A DNA stretch of 6,509 nucleotides. It comes from an uncultured Lachnospiraceae bacterium (GTDB lineage: Bacteria > Bacillota > Clostridia > Lachnospirales > Lachnospiraceae). The translations under genes and the position numbers were made by a program. Positions 1 to 5,486 of this stretch are shown here, one piece after another; position 1 is the stretch's first letter, and each line of letters opens with the position of its first letter. The stretch covers positions 1 to 6,509 of the forward strand of contig CACZOG010000061.1 of the NCBI GenBank assembly GCA_902782715.1, read 5' to 3'. The notes below the pieces were generated by a model that saw only the letters and a list, made by a program, of their open reading frames with translations, did not search any database and was not told where the DNA came from.

Positions 1-109
1 CGATCCTACCGCCGGATTTTATCTCAATGCCTCTTTCCATACGCATACATCCGGAAAGAGTCAATAAAACCATAACGGGTAAAATAAGTGATACGATTTT
101 CTTTTTCAT
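1..109 (-). CDS. Lipoprotein, N-terminal fragment (runs off the window edge)
   Basis: Only the first 36 codons are in the window; the gene continues past position 1. The visible residues form a classic bacterial lipoprotein signal: a lysine-rich start (MKKK), a hydrophobic stretch (about residues 5-17) and the lipobox LSGC, so Cys21 would be lipidated and the mature protein anchored on the outer face of the membrane. The start is supported by a GGGGG ribosome site 7 nt upstream of the ATG. After the cysteine the sequence reads MRMERGIEIKSGGRI, which loosely resembles the start of LppM-type lipoprotein domains, where the lipidated Cys is followed by a beta strand and a 'ns-DG' turn. That comparison is from memory and weak. 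It lies downstream of the GH43 gene but has its own likely promoter, so a role in sugar uptake cannot be claimed. Confidence 0.82.
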   Translation of the reverse strand, partial: MKKKIVSLILPVMVLLTLSGCMRMERGIEIKSGGRI

Positions 110-141
110 GTTTTATCCCCCTTGTTTTAAGTTACATATAT

Positions 142-170
142 ATTATCCGAAACAATATGAAATAATGCAA
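142..170 (-). promoter_or_regulatory. Sigma-A-like promoter of the lipoprotein gene
   Basis: On the minus strand a TTGCAT -35 box (165-170) is followed after 17 bp by a GATAAT -10 box (142-147), with AT-rich flanks. The predicted start of transcription near 135 leaves a leader of about 26 nt before the ATG at 109. No terminator hairpin is visible between the GH43 stop (174-176) and this promoter, so some read-through from the upstream gene is possible. Confidence 0.55.
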
Positions 171-173
171 ATC

Positions 174-1781
174 TTAATCCGTTGAATAAATAAAATCACT
201 AAACTTCGCACTTCCGCCGGTCTCTTTGGTAGAATAAATAAACAATCCGAATCTTGCTCCGCAGAAGTAGTCCAAGCGGAACGAAAGCGGGTGTTTTATT
301 CCGAATTCATGCATCTCGCAATCTTTCTTAATAGTTTTATCTTCTGTATCTGACACTTTTGAATCGCACTCTCCCCACGAAGCCCATGCATAATCGCCTT
401 CCTTCGAGAACGAAGCATCCATTCGTAAACGAACCGTGTTTCCGTCAATGGGAATCATGCATCTTTCTTCGCCTTCATCCTTTGAAACGATCCATGTGTT
501 TTCCTTGGATGTAAACGTTGTGAGAACAACAAAAAGTCTGCCATCACGTCTTGTTAAACCTGCCCAGATATAATTGCCCTGGTAAATTGCAAGGCCGGCG
601 TAATCGCCTTCTTTTAAAAGGCTACCATCAACAGTTACCGACGCAGAACATGTAGGTGCCTTAGTTCTTTGAGTAAGTACATTTCTTGCTTCGTGTATAT
701 TAACAGAAAGCTTATCTGTGGAAACAGTCAGAAAACCGTTTTCTTTATCAACATCAATCAAAGATAGCTTGGGTTCATGTGAGAACTGCCAGATACTCTT
801 AAGACCAAAGGAACCAAACTTCGTCTTATCATATCCGTTTTCATCTTTCCAATGACAATCCTTAAAGTCATCGCTGCCATACAGAGGAGTATAATCATAT
901 TCCTCTCTTGTTGATTTCATTTTAAAATCTATGGGAACCTTATTGTCTGCACCGAAAACAGGTTTTATGCCATCCCATGTAACAGGAACAACTACGGGAA
1001 TTCGTCCGATCGCTCCGCAATCCCGGAAAACAACAGACCACCGGTTACCGTCAGTATCATCCACTATTCCGCCCTGTGCAGCCCCCATCGGCGGACGGCC
1101 GAGATCATCCGATAAAACATCTCCACCCACAAATTCTCCCGTAAGCGAATCAGAGTAGAAACATGCTTCTCTTCGCATCCATTTATCAGATGCCGAATGT
1201 ATCAAGAAAAGATAATAATATCCGTTTATTTTATATAAATGCGAGCCCTCAAAGCCGAGCATTTTATTGCCTTTATCACTGACAATTAGTCTGTGAAGGC
1301 CGCCCTCTTTCGGAGCACTCAGATCATCATTAAGTTCGGTTAGATAAATATCGGTATTTCCATAGGCTATGAATACTCTTCCCGAATCATCGAACAATAA
1401 CGACGAATCATGATAGAAACCGTCGATCAGACTTTTATCCCATGGACCCGTGATGCTCGATGATCTGTAGAGGTAAGTTTTTCCCGTATCATTCGCAACG
1501 AAAACAATATAAAAAATACCTTTATGATACCTTAAAGAAGCGGCCCACATGCCTTTGCCGAAGATGTTTTTGTCGCCTTCCATCTTCTGCGCTTCTGTTG
1601 AATCCAAAGTATCATAAACGTATGTTAAGTGTTCCCAGTTAACCAGGTCGTAAGATCTTAATATCTCACAACCCGGAAACATATGCATAGTTGTCGTAAC
1701 CATGTAGAATGTGCCATCCACACGAATTACATCAGGATCCGGAAAATCCATTCCGATTATCGGATTATGTGCCTCAATCAT
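174..1781 (-). CDS. Cytoplasmic GH43 glycoside hydrolase (beta-xylosidase / alpha-L-arabinofuranosidase type)
   Basis: This 535-aa protein has the length and two-domain plan of GH43 xylosidases. Residues about 6-290 form the five-bladed beta-propeller. The expected catalytic triad is visible: Asp15 in DFPDPD (general base), Asp125 in YHDSSLLFDD (pKa modulator) and Glu178 in GFEGSHLY (general acid). The opening pattern, with VTTTMHMFPGCEI and DLVNWE, is typical of GH43 groups that act on xylose- or arabinose-containing substrates; the exact specificity cannot be read from sequence. Residues about 300-535 match the concanavalin-A-like C-terminal domain of these enzymes (NVLTQRT, DYAGLAIY, then a FGLFIYST beta-strand end). 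There is no signal peptide, so it likely acts on imported oligosaccharides. The ATG lies 6 nt past the stop of the upstream gene in the same frame. The only decent ribosome site, AAGGAG, is inside that gene's last codons about 15 nt away, so expression is probably coupled to it. Confidence 0.93.
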   Translation of the reverse strand: MIEAHNPIIGMDFPDPDVIRVDGTFYMVTTTMHMFPGCEILRSYDLVNWEHLTYVYDTLDSTEAQKMEGDKNIFGKGMWAASLRYHKGIFYIVFVANDTGKTYLYRSSSITGPWDKSLIDGFYHDSSLLFDDSGRVFIAYGNTDIYLTELNDDLSAPKEGGLHRLIVSDKGNKMLGFEGSHLYKINGYYYLFLIHSASDKWMRREACFYSDSLTGEFVGGDVLSDDLGRPPMGAAQGGIVDDTDGNRWSVVFRDCGAIGRIPVVVPVTWDGIKPVFGADNKVPIDFKMKSTREEYDYTPLYGSDDFKDCHWKDENGYDKTKFGSFGLKSIWQFSHEPKLSLIDVDKENGFLTVSTDKLSVNIHEARNVLTQRTKAPTCSASVTVDGSLLKEGDYAGLAIYQGNYIWAGLTRRDGRLFVVLTTFTSKENTWIVSKDEGEERCMIPIDGNTVRLRMDASFSKEGDYAWASWGECDSKVSDTEDKTIKKDCEMHEFGIKHPLSFRLDYFCGARFGLFIYSTKETGGSAKFSDFIYSTD

Positions 1782-1787
1782 CCTTTT

Positions 1788-2261
1788 TTATTCAGTCTCC
1801 TTGTACTTGAATACCTGCTCGATATAAGCGGGTGTGGGATAAAGGTTCTTGTAAACGCTTAATTCCATGGGAGTCATTCTTGCGGTGAAATCTCTGAACA
1901 GCGTAAAATATTCAGTCAGATATACATTGTTAACGGGATAATGAGGATAAACAATCCAGGGAGGAAGAATCTGTCTTAGATCCATAAGCTCATAGTTGAT
2001 AACGATCGCCTTTTTGTCGGCTGCTTCAACCTGCTTGATGTATTTTTCGATGATCTTCATGTCTTTTAAGAATTCTTTTCTGAACTTGTTATCCATCGAG
2101 AAGTTCTTTATTTCCAGAGGGTCACCCATCGGATCGATGAGCGGCAGATGATGATAAATAGAACCGTCCTCCAAATATACATCATTACATCTTTCGAGCC
2201 ATAATTTACCGATTTTACAAATGGACTCATAGTCCTTGAAAGTGATATATCTCTTCATCAT
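1788..2261 (-). CDS. Conserved-looking protein of unknown function, partner of GH43
   Basis: I do not recognise this 157-aa protein (156 aa if translation starts at the second ATG). It has no signal peptide or membrane segment and looks like a soluble alpha/beta protein rich in Tyr, Lys and Glu. Visible elements are an acidic/His stretch (EDGSIYHHLPLIDPMGDP, about residues 31-48), an amphipathic helix (about 57-82, with KFRKEFLKDMKIIEKYIKQV), a buried-looking strand KAIVINYEL, and an aromatic-proline segment LPPWIVYPHYP (about 99-109). Two ATG codons are adjacent at 2259-2261 and 2256-2258. The AGAGGTGG ribosome site ends 1 nt before the first, which makes the second ATG (2258) the better-spaced start. 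It is the first gene behind a strong promoter and is followed 6 nt later by GH43, so a role connected with glycoside use or its control is possible but unproven. Confidence 0.8.
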   Translation of the reverse strand: MMKRYITFKDYESICKIGKLWLERCNDVYLEDGSIYHHLPLIDPMGDPLEIKNFSMDNKFRKEFLKDMKIIEKYIKQVEAADKKAIVINYELMDLRQILPPWIVYPHYPVNNVYLTEYFTLFRDFTARMTPMELSVYKNLYPTPAYIEQVFKYKETE

Positions 2262-2343
2262 TCCACCTCTTTACAACATAATATCCAAAGAATGCCCTCT
2301 CACAAAGCGTTCATTTGATGTTTTACTCCCCGTTTACGTGATC

Positions 2344-2371
2344 ATTATACCACAAATTGTCCATTTTTCAA
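2344..2371 (-). promoter_or_regulatory. Strong extended -10 promoter of the unknown gene-GH43 unit
   Basis: Minus-strand TTGAAA (-35, 2366-2371) is separated by 16 bp from a perfect TATAAT (-10, 2344-2349), and the -10 is preceded by TGG, giving the extended TGnTATAAT form. Transcription should start near 2337, leaving a leader of about 75 nt before the 157-aa gene. The promoter begins 11 bp beyond the terminator of the preceding unit, which isolates it. A CGTAAACG sequence covers the predicted start (2330-2337); see the findings for a possible operator half-site. Confidence 0.75.
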
Positions 2372-2381
2372 AATTGCATCA

Positions 2382-2422
2382 AAAAAAGCAGTTCATCGTA
2401 TCAAACGACAAACCGCTTTTTT
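2382..2422 (-). terminator. Intrinsic terminator with 18-bp stem, probably bidirectional
   Basis: The arms at 2382-2399 and 2405-2422 pair along all 18 positions around a 5-nt loop when transcribed as minus-strand RNA, counting three G-U wobbles. The base of the stem is six A-U pairs, so transcripts in either direction end in a U run. It begins 6 bp after the stop codon of the 52-aa gene and ends that transcript. A plus-strand transcript would also be stopped here, although some pairs become A-C mismatches on that strand. Confidence 0.85.
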
Positions 2423-2427
2423 ATCAT

Positions 2428-2586
2428 TTATTCATCATCTCCGTAAAAATCATCGGATTCTTCATCCTCGCCGAGCAGTTTAAAAAAGTCATCATTATCG
2501 CCGAAATGCTTCAAGAAATAATCGTCATCCCAGTAGTCCTGCTCATCTTTCTCATCAATGATACCGTCTCGATTGTAATCTACCAT
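2428..2586 (-). CDS. 52-aa acidic microprotein with an EF-hand/dockerin-like calcium loop
   Basis: This short gene reads ATG to TAA with 52 codons. A near-perfect ribosome site, AAAGGAGGT, sits 5 nt upstream of the ATG at 2586, and the terminator follows 6 bp after the stop. The N-terminus contains DYNRDGIIDEKDE: Asp3, Asn5, Asp7, Gly8, Ile10, Asp11 and Asp14 fall on the ligand and structural positions of an EF-hand or dockerin loop (D-x-N-x-D-G-x-I-D-x-x-D/E). Most of the rest is Asp/Glu-rich and aromatic (DYWDDDYF, FYGDDE at the end). There is one loop only, whereas dockerins and EF-hand proteins usually have two, so it might dimerise or pair with another protein. It lies 24 nt after the stop of the zinc-ribbon membrane protein, whose tail has the same acidic-aromatic style (DYWEDY). 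No signal peptide is present. The coding call is strong; calcium binding is inference from the motif. Confidence 0.82.
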   Translation of the reverse strand: MVDYNRDGIIDEKDEQDYWDDDYFLKHFGDNDDFFKLLGEDEESDDFYGDDE

Positions 2587-2610
2587 AAGATACCTCCTTT
2601 TAATGACTGA

Positions 2611-3135
2611 TCAATAATCTTCCCAATAATCATATGCATCATCGTAATCTTCGAAATCGACTCCCCAGGCATCTTCTGCGTAATCATCGGGATCATCGTA
2701 ATCCACGGGATCGAATTCCAGGTCATCGTAATCTTTATAATTTGAACTGCTTGATGTCTTTGAATACGAACTTGTTTTGCCCGATCTGCCGGAATTTGAA
2801 CTGCCTGATTTACCAGAGTCCGAACTGTCTTCTGTCTTTTTCTTTTCATAAGGGTAATTGTACGTCATAACAGGCTTGTCAGCTTCCTTTTCTTTCTCGG
2901 GATAATAGTATGTCATGACGGGTTTGTCCGGATCACGTTGGTTAACACGTTCTTTTGCTTCCGCAAAGCAGGCTATGCAGTAATTCTTGCCCTCGATTTT
3001 CTTATTCTTGTGACATATATTGCAAAGGGATTCATTGTATTTGTGATTCTCGGAAAGAACCACACCGACAATGATTGCCAGAACCGCAAGGCTGATAATA
3101 CCGAATATGAAGAATTTTCTTTCCTGTTTATCCAT
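2611..3135 (-). CDS. Membrane-anchored protein with zinc-ribbon motif and acidic tail, function unknown
   Basis: This 174-aa protein is modular. Residues 1-7 are charged, and residues 8-28 (FFIFGIISLAVLAIIVGVVL) form a single membrane segment or uncleaved signal anchor. Cys38, Cys41, Cys53 and Cys56 make a CxxC-x11-CxxC zinc-ribbon-like knuckle. Two copies of DKPVMTY-x-YP follow (residues 70-79 and 86-95). A Ser/Gly-rich linker runs about 103-132, and an Asp/Tyr-rich tail with almost no basic residues fills about 133-174. Topology is uncertain: with few flanking charges the C-terminal part could lie outside or inside, and a four-Cys metal site would suit the cytoplasm better. The start is backed by GGGAGGTG 5-6 nt upstream of the ATG. 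It shares a promoter and terminator with the 52-aa gene downstream, and both proteins are strongly acidic, so they may act together. I do not recognise a named family. Confidence 0.85.
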   Translation of the reverse strand: MDKQERKFFIFGIISLAVLAIIVGVVLSENHKYNESLCNICHKNKKIEGKNYCIACFAEAKERVNQRDPDKPVMTYYYPEKEKEADKPVMTYNYPYEKKKTEDSSDSGKSGSSNSGRSGKTSSYSKTSSSSNYKDYDDLEFDPVDYDDPDDYAEDAWGVDFEDYDDAYDYWEDY

Positions 3136-3158
3136 ATAAGCACCTCCCGTAAACTAAA

Positions 3159-3170
3159 GTTAACGTTTAC
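3159..3170. promoter_or_regulatory. Possible LacI-type operator (GTTAACGTTTAC)
   Basis: The 12-bp sequence is an inverted repeat around a central CG with one mismatch in six pairs. It resembles the GTAAACGTTTAC-like sites bound by many LacI-family regulators. It lies about 20-30 bp downstream of the predicted transcription start of the zinc-ribbon gene, a position where a bound repressor could block elongation. No LacI regulator is in the window. Confidence 0.3.
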
Positions 3171-3195
3171 TGTCTGCTTAAAAATCTATGTCCTC

Positions 3196-3224
3196 TTTAT
3201 AATATTATCGTATAAAACAATCAA
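3196..3224 (-). promoter_or_regulatory. Sigma-A-like promoter of the zinc-ribbon/EF-hand pair
   Basis: Minus-strand TTGATT (-35, 3219-3224) and TATAAA (-10, 3196-3201) are separated by the ideal 17 bp. Transcription should start near 3189, giving a leader of about 54 nt that contains the possible operator at 3159-3170 and the GGGAGGTG ribosome site. The rest of the 3136-3279 gap shows no gene. Confidence 0.6.
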
Positions 3225-3279
3225 TTCTTACACACCTGCTTGTGCGTGTTAGGCGCTTTAATTTAACCTGCACGGCAAA

Positions 3280-3954
3280 TTAGGCTTTCTTCCTTTTTCT
3301 TTCCTTGAACTCTTCATTCATCTCGCAGCAGATGGCATCCATAGCCATTCCGCATTCTTTTGCACCCCTCTTAGAGCGTGTGGCCGACATCATTCTGTCG
3401 ATATGGAAGAAGTTTCTCTCTGTGCCGGCTTCATCGCATTCGTAGTTAACAGCTCTGTTGGAATCGATTCCGAAACGTCCGGCAACTTCGATCGCATCGA
3501 TATTGGCACCAAGGAAAATGAATTCCCAACCGTATTTTTTCTTCTCTTCCTCGACCATCTTTTTCACTTTGTTAAAAGTATACTGACGGCTCGAATTCTC
3601 CATTCCGTCGGTTGTGATAACGAAGAGCGTCTTCTCAGGTCTGTCTTCCTCTCTGGCATATTTGTGAACGTTTCCGATGTGATGAATCGCTCCGCCTACT
3701 GCATCCAGTAAAGCTGTGCAGCCTTCTACGAAATACTGCTTGTCGTTCATCGGCTCAACCTTCTCGATGGGAACACGGTCATAGATCACATCCGAATTCT
3801 CGTTGAAAAGAACCACAGAGATCAAGGCCTCGCCCTCTTCCTTCTTCTGCTTCTTGATAAGGGAGTTAAAACCTCCAATCGTGTCTGACTCAAGCCCGCT
3901 CATTGAACCGCTCTTGTCTAAAATGAATACAACTTCTGTTAAACCTTTTCTCAT
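3280..3954 (-). CDS. Small cytoplasmic VWA-domain protein with intact MIDAS site
   Basis: This 224-aa protein is almost entirely one von Willebrand factor A domain. The metal-ion-dependent adhesion site is complete: Asp13, Ser15 and Ser17 in FILDKSGSM, Thr80 in GCTALLDAVG, and Asp116 in TTDGMENSS. VWA domains of this kind bind a divalent metal and mediate protein-protein contacts in large assemblies; the partner cannot be told from sequence. The C-terminus is basic (KERKRKKA). There is no signal peptide or membrane segment. The start at 3954 is chosen because AAAGGAGGAT sits about 7 nt upstream and the VWA fold begins at once; an in-frame ATG at 4098 would place the start beyond the terminator of the previous operon and add 48 residues unrelated to VWA. 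It appears monocistronic, downstream of the macro-domain operon and upstream of the zinc-ribbon unit, with no clear terminator after it. Confidence 0.9.
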   Translation of the reverse strand: MRKGLTEVVFILDKSGSMSGLESDTIGGFNSLIKKQKKEEGEALISVVLFNENSDVIYDRVPIEKVEPMNDKQYFVEGCTALLDAVGGAIHHIGNVHKYAREEDRPEKTLFVITTDGMENSSRQYTFNKVKKMVEEEKKKYGWEFIFLGANIDAIEVAGRFGIDSNRAVNYECDEAGTERNFFHIDRMMSATRSKRGAKECGMAMDAICCEMNEEFKERKRKKA

Positions 3955-3992
3955 ATTTTTAATCCTCCTTTGTGTGATGTGTTTTAACTTTG

Positions 3993-4005
3993 TGAGCTCA
4001 TTATA
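3993..4005 (-). promoter_or_regulatory. Likely -10 region of the VWA gene with palindrome at the start site
   Basis: A perfect TATAAT lies at 4000-4005 on the minus strand. The -35 position (about 4023-4028) reads ACCTTT and falls inside the stem of the upstream terminator, so it is weak. The 8-bp palindrome TGAGCTCA (3993-4000) covers the expected transcription start. CTTTGT/ACAAAG arms (3988-3993 and 4005-4010) also flank the -10. A weak -35 with symmetric sequence over the -10 suggests a regulated promoter, but this is inference. Confidence 0.42.
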
Positions 4006-4022
4006 CAAAGAAAGATATAAAA

Positions 4023-4047
4023 AAAGGTCGCACTGAAAGCGACCTTT
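4023..4047 (-). terminator. Intrinsic terminator of the kinase-AlkZ-macro operon
   Basis: Perfect 9-bp arms, AAAGGTCGC (4023-4031) and GCGACCTTT (4039-4047), enclose a 7-nt loop. On the minus strand the stem runs straight into seven Ts (4019-4025, partly inside the stem). It starts 5 bp after the stop of the macro-domain gene and separates this operon from the VWA gene. Confidence 0.88.
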
Positions 4048-4051
4048 AAAA

Positions 4052-5269
4052 TTATGTGATAATGCACGGCAGACCGTATTCTTCAAGCTTAATATCAAGT
4101 TCGATCAGATCATATATTTCATACTCTATGAAATACTCAAAAATAACATCAGTAAGATCCGCAGGAGATAAAGCATAACCCGCCCTCGCAAGCAGATCCT
4201 TCGTCTGATCCAAATTAAGCCTTGCACCTATGCAAAGGCATAACGCGGTTCTTTTATCAGGATGATAGTTTTTATTTGTCTTTATCTTCGAGAACAGTTT
4301 TTTATCAATGCAGGCTTTATTATACACATCAGGTGCTTTAAGGCCTTTCTCTTTTATCAGATACATAAGGTATTCGGAATATGTATCTGCGAGATGCTTA
4401 AGACGTTCTTCAAAATCTTTAGTATAAACAATGCCATATCCATCGTCATACGGCGAACTGGCTTTAATTATTGCACCGCCGGTTTCCCTGGGAGCCGGGG
4501 CTTCGTTTTCACCACAGGGATATATATCATCTTCCGATAAACATTCTTCCTCGAAAATATCCGGTTCACTTTCTTTTAATGAACCGTGATGAGTCTCGCT
4601 CTTTGAACCCTTTTTAAATAAGCGTTCGGCAAGCGGCATTCTCTGCCGTTCGTTTCTTCTTCCTCTCGGAAGATCCGACATTCTCGAAGCATATGCAGTA
4701 CCCGTCGGTGCGCCGAGCATATACTCTTCGTCCGTCTTCTTTTCTACATAGTTACTGTCTATGAAACTTTCCAGATCGTAAAGCTTGGATGATAATCCTG
4801 CAGATTCGTCATCAAACACAACGACGTAAACAGACATTTCACCGGTCAAAAGGAACGCATTGATCTCATCCAGTGCAATACGCAGACCTTCCTCTTTAGG
4901 ATATCCGAACGAACCTGTTGAAATAAGGGGAAAAGCAATCGATTTAACATTATTTTCCTTAGCAAGCGAAAGGCTCTTCTTATAACACGACCTTAAAAGC
5001 CTTTCCGATTCTTCATCGCCGTTATAATGCGGGCTAACCGCATGAATAATAAACTTAGCCGAAAGATTAAATCCGGGCGTGATGAAGGCATCGCCCTCTT
5101 TAACGAAGCCGATCTTCTCTGTTCTGTATTTTAAAAGCTCATCAAAACCTGCTGCCGCATAAACCGCCGAATCACATCCTGCACCCACCGTAGGATGATT
5201 GTTTGCAGTATTAACGATGGCTTCGGTGTTCATCTTGGTTATGTCATTTCTGACTATTTTAAGGGGCAT
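4052..5269 (-). CDS. Macro-domain protein with C-terminal helix-turn-helix-like domain
   Basis: This 405-aa protein has three parts. Residues 1-155 are a macro domain, the fold that binds ADP-ribose and in many members hydrolyses ADP-ribosyl or O-acetyl-ADP-ribose derivatives. Visible signatures are NTANN (20-24), the GAGCDSAVYAAAG loop (29-41, with Asp33 at the usual catalytic or ligand Asp position), IIHAVSP (74-80) and PLISTGSFGYP (114-124). Residues about 175-280 are a charged, low-complexity linker. Residues about 282-405 form an all-helical domain. Its core resembles a Cro/C1-type (XRE-like) helix-turn-helix: LFSKIKTNKNYHPDKRTAL, then a Leu-rich helix and LLARAGYALSP. The start at 5269 has GGAGG 6 nt upstream and overlaps the previous gene by 11 nt; the earlier in-frame ATG at 5308 would add 13 residues with no fold role. 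A possible job is sensing ADP-ribose adducts and coupling this to DNA or protein binding; that is inference. Confidence 0.9.
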   Translation of the reverse strand: MPLKIVRNDITKMNTEAIVNTANNHPTVGAGCDSAVYAAAGFDELLKYRTEKIGFVKEGDAFITPGFNLSAKFIIHAVSPHYNGDEESERLLRSCYKKSLSLAKENNVKSIAFPLISTGSFGYPKEEGLRIALDEINAFLLTGEMSVYVVVFDDESAGLSSKLYDLESFIDSNYVEKKTDEEYMLGAPTGTAYASRMSDLPRGRRNERQRMPLAERLFKKGSKSETHHGSLKESEPDIFEEECLSEDDIYPCGENEAPAPRETGGAIIKASSPYDDGYGIVYTKDFEERLKHLADTYSEYLMYLIKEKGLKAPDVYNKACIDKKLFSKIKTNKNYHPDKRTALCLCIGARLNLDQTKDLLARAGYALSPADLTDVIFEYFIEYEIYDLIELDIKLEEYGLPCIIT

Positions 5270-5477
5270 AAGTATCCTCCGTAATATACTGCGCTGTAAA
5301 AGCAGCATTACACTCCGCTATTTCTTTGTTACCGTTTATGTAATCAGCGTACAGATCCCACAGATCAGGTGCTCCGTCAGCATCGAAATTCTCGTCATCG
5401 GGAATCCACGATTTGATCAGCGCTATACGCTCTTCCTTTGTTGTATCCTTAATAAGATAAGACTTCTCTTCATTCAT
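5259..5477 (-). CDS. Small 72-aa protein of unknown function inside the operon
   Basis: This short acidic protein has no signal peptide or membrane segment. It is probably helical, with a first helix around TTKEERIALIKSW, an acidic turn rich in Asp (PDDENFDADG), and a second half LWDLYADYINGNKEIAECNAAF. The pattern Y-I-x-G-x-x-x-I-x-E loosely recalls short VbhA-type antitoxin helices, but no Fic toxin is next to it, so I do not assign that function. The ATG at 5477 is chosen because AGGTG lies 6 nt upstream; an in-frame GTG at 5486 directly abuts the previous stop and has no spaced ribosome site. The AGGTG overlaps the TAG of the AlkZ-related gene, and its last 11 nt overlap the macro-domain gene, so all three are likely translationally coupled. 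Confidence 0.83.
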   Translation of the reverse strand: MNEEKSYLIKDTTKEERIALIKSWIPDDENFDADGAPDLWDLYADYINGNKEIAECNAAFTAQYITEDTYAP

Positions 5478-5486
5478 CTTAATCAC

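Noticed and set aside
2284..2320. Catabolite-responsive element (cre) in the leader of the GH43 unit
   Set aside because: ATGAACGCTTTG resembles half of a cre site but is short by one or two bases relative to the consensus spacing, so it cannot be supported.
2236..2610. 124-aa plus-strand hydrophobic open reading frame
   Set aside because: It passes through the promoter of the 157-aa gene, the terminator and the antisense of the 52-aa microprotein. Its hydrophobicity comes from reading GAT/GAA acidic codons backwards as ATC/TTC.
2640..2735. Repeated ATCATCGTAATC-like words suggesting a short repeat array
   Set aside because: Copies are irregularly spaced and in frame within the acidic tail of the zinc-ribbon protein, where they encode Asp-Tyr-Asp-Asp runs. 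There are no spacers of regular length, so it is not CRISPR.
3229..3250. Possible terminator hairpin after the VWA gene (ACACGC/GTGTGT)
   Set aside because: Only six pairs including a wobble, with a loop of about eight bases and no U run on the minus strand, so it is too weak to call.
3280..3954. TerY-type VWA protein of a Ter stress system
   Set aside because: No TerC, TerD, phosphatase or kinase of a Ter cluster is in the window, and the VWA start differs from the TerY pattern.
3955..4098. 48-residue N-terminal extension of the VWA protein
   Set aside because: The extension would cross the promoter and the upstream terminator and enter the macro-domain gene, while a strong AAAGGAGGAT site supports the ATG at 3954.
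4052..5477. DarTG-type toxin-antitoxin (macro domain as DarG)
   Set aside because: DarG also carries a macro domain, but no DarT-like ADP-ribosyltransferase is adjacent, and the neighbouring 72-aa and 240-aa proteins show no ART motifs.
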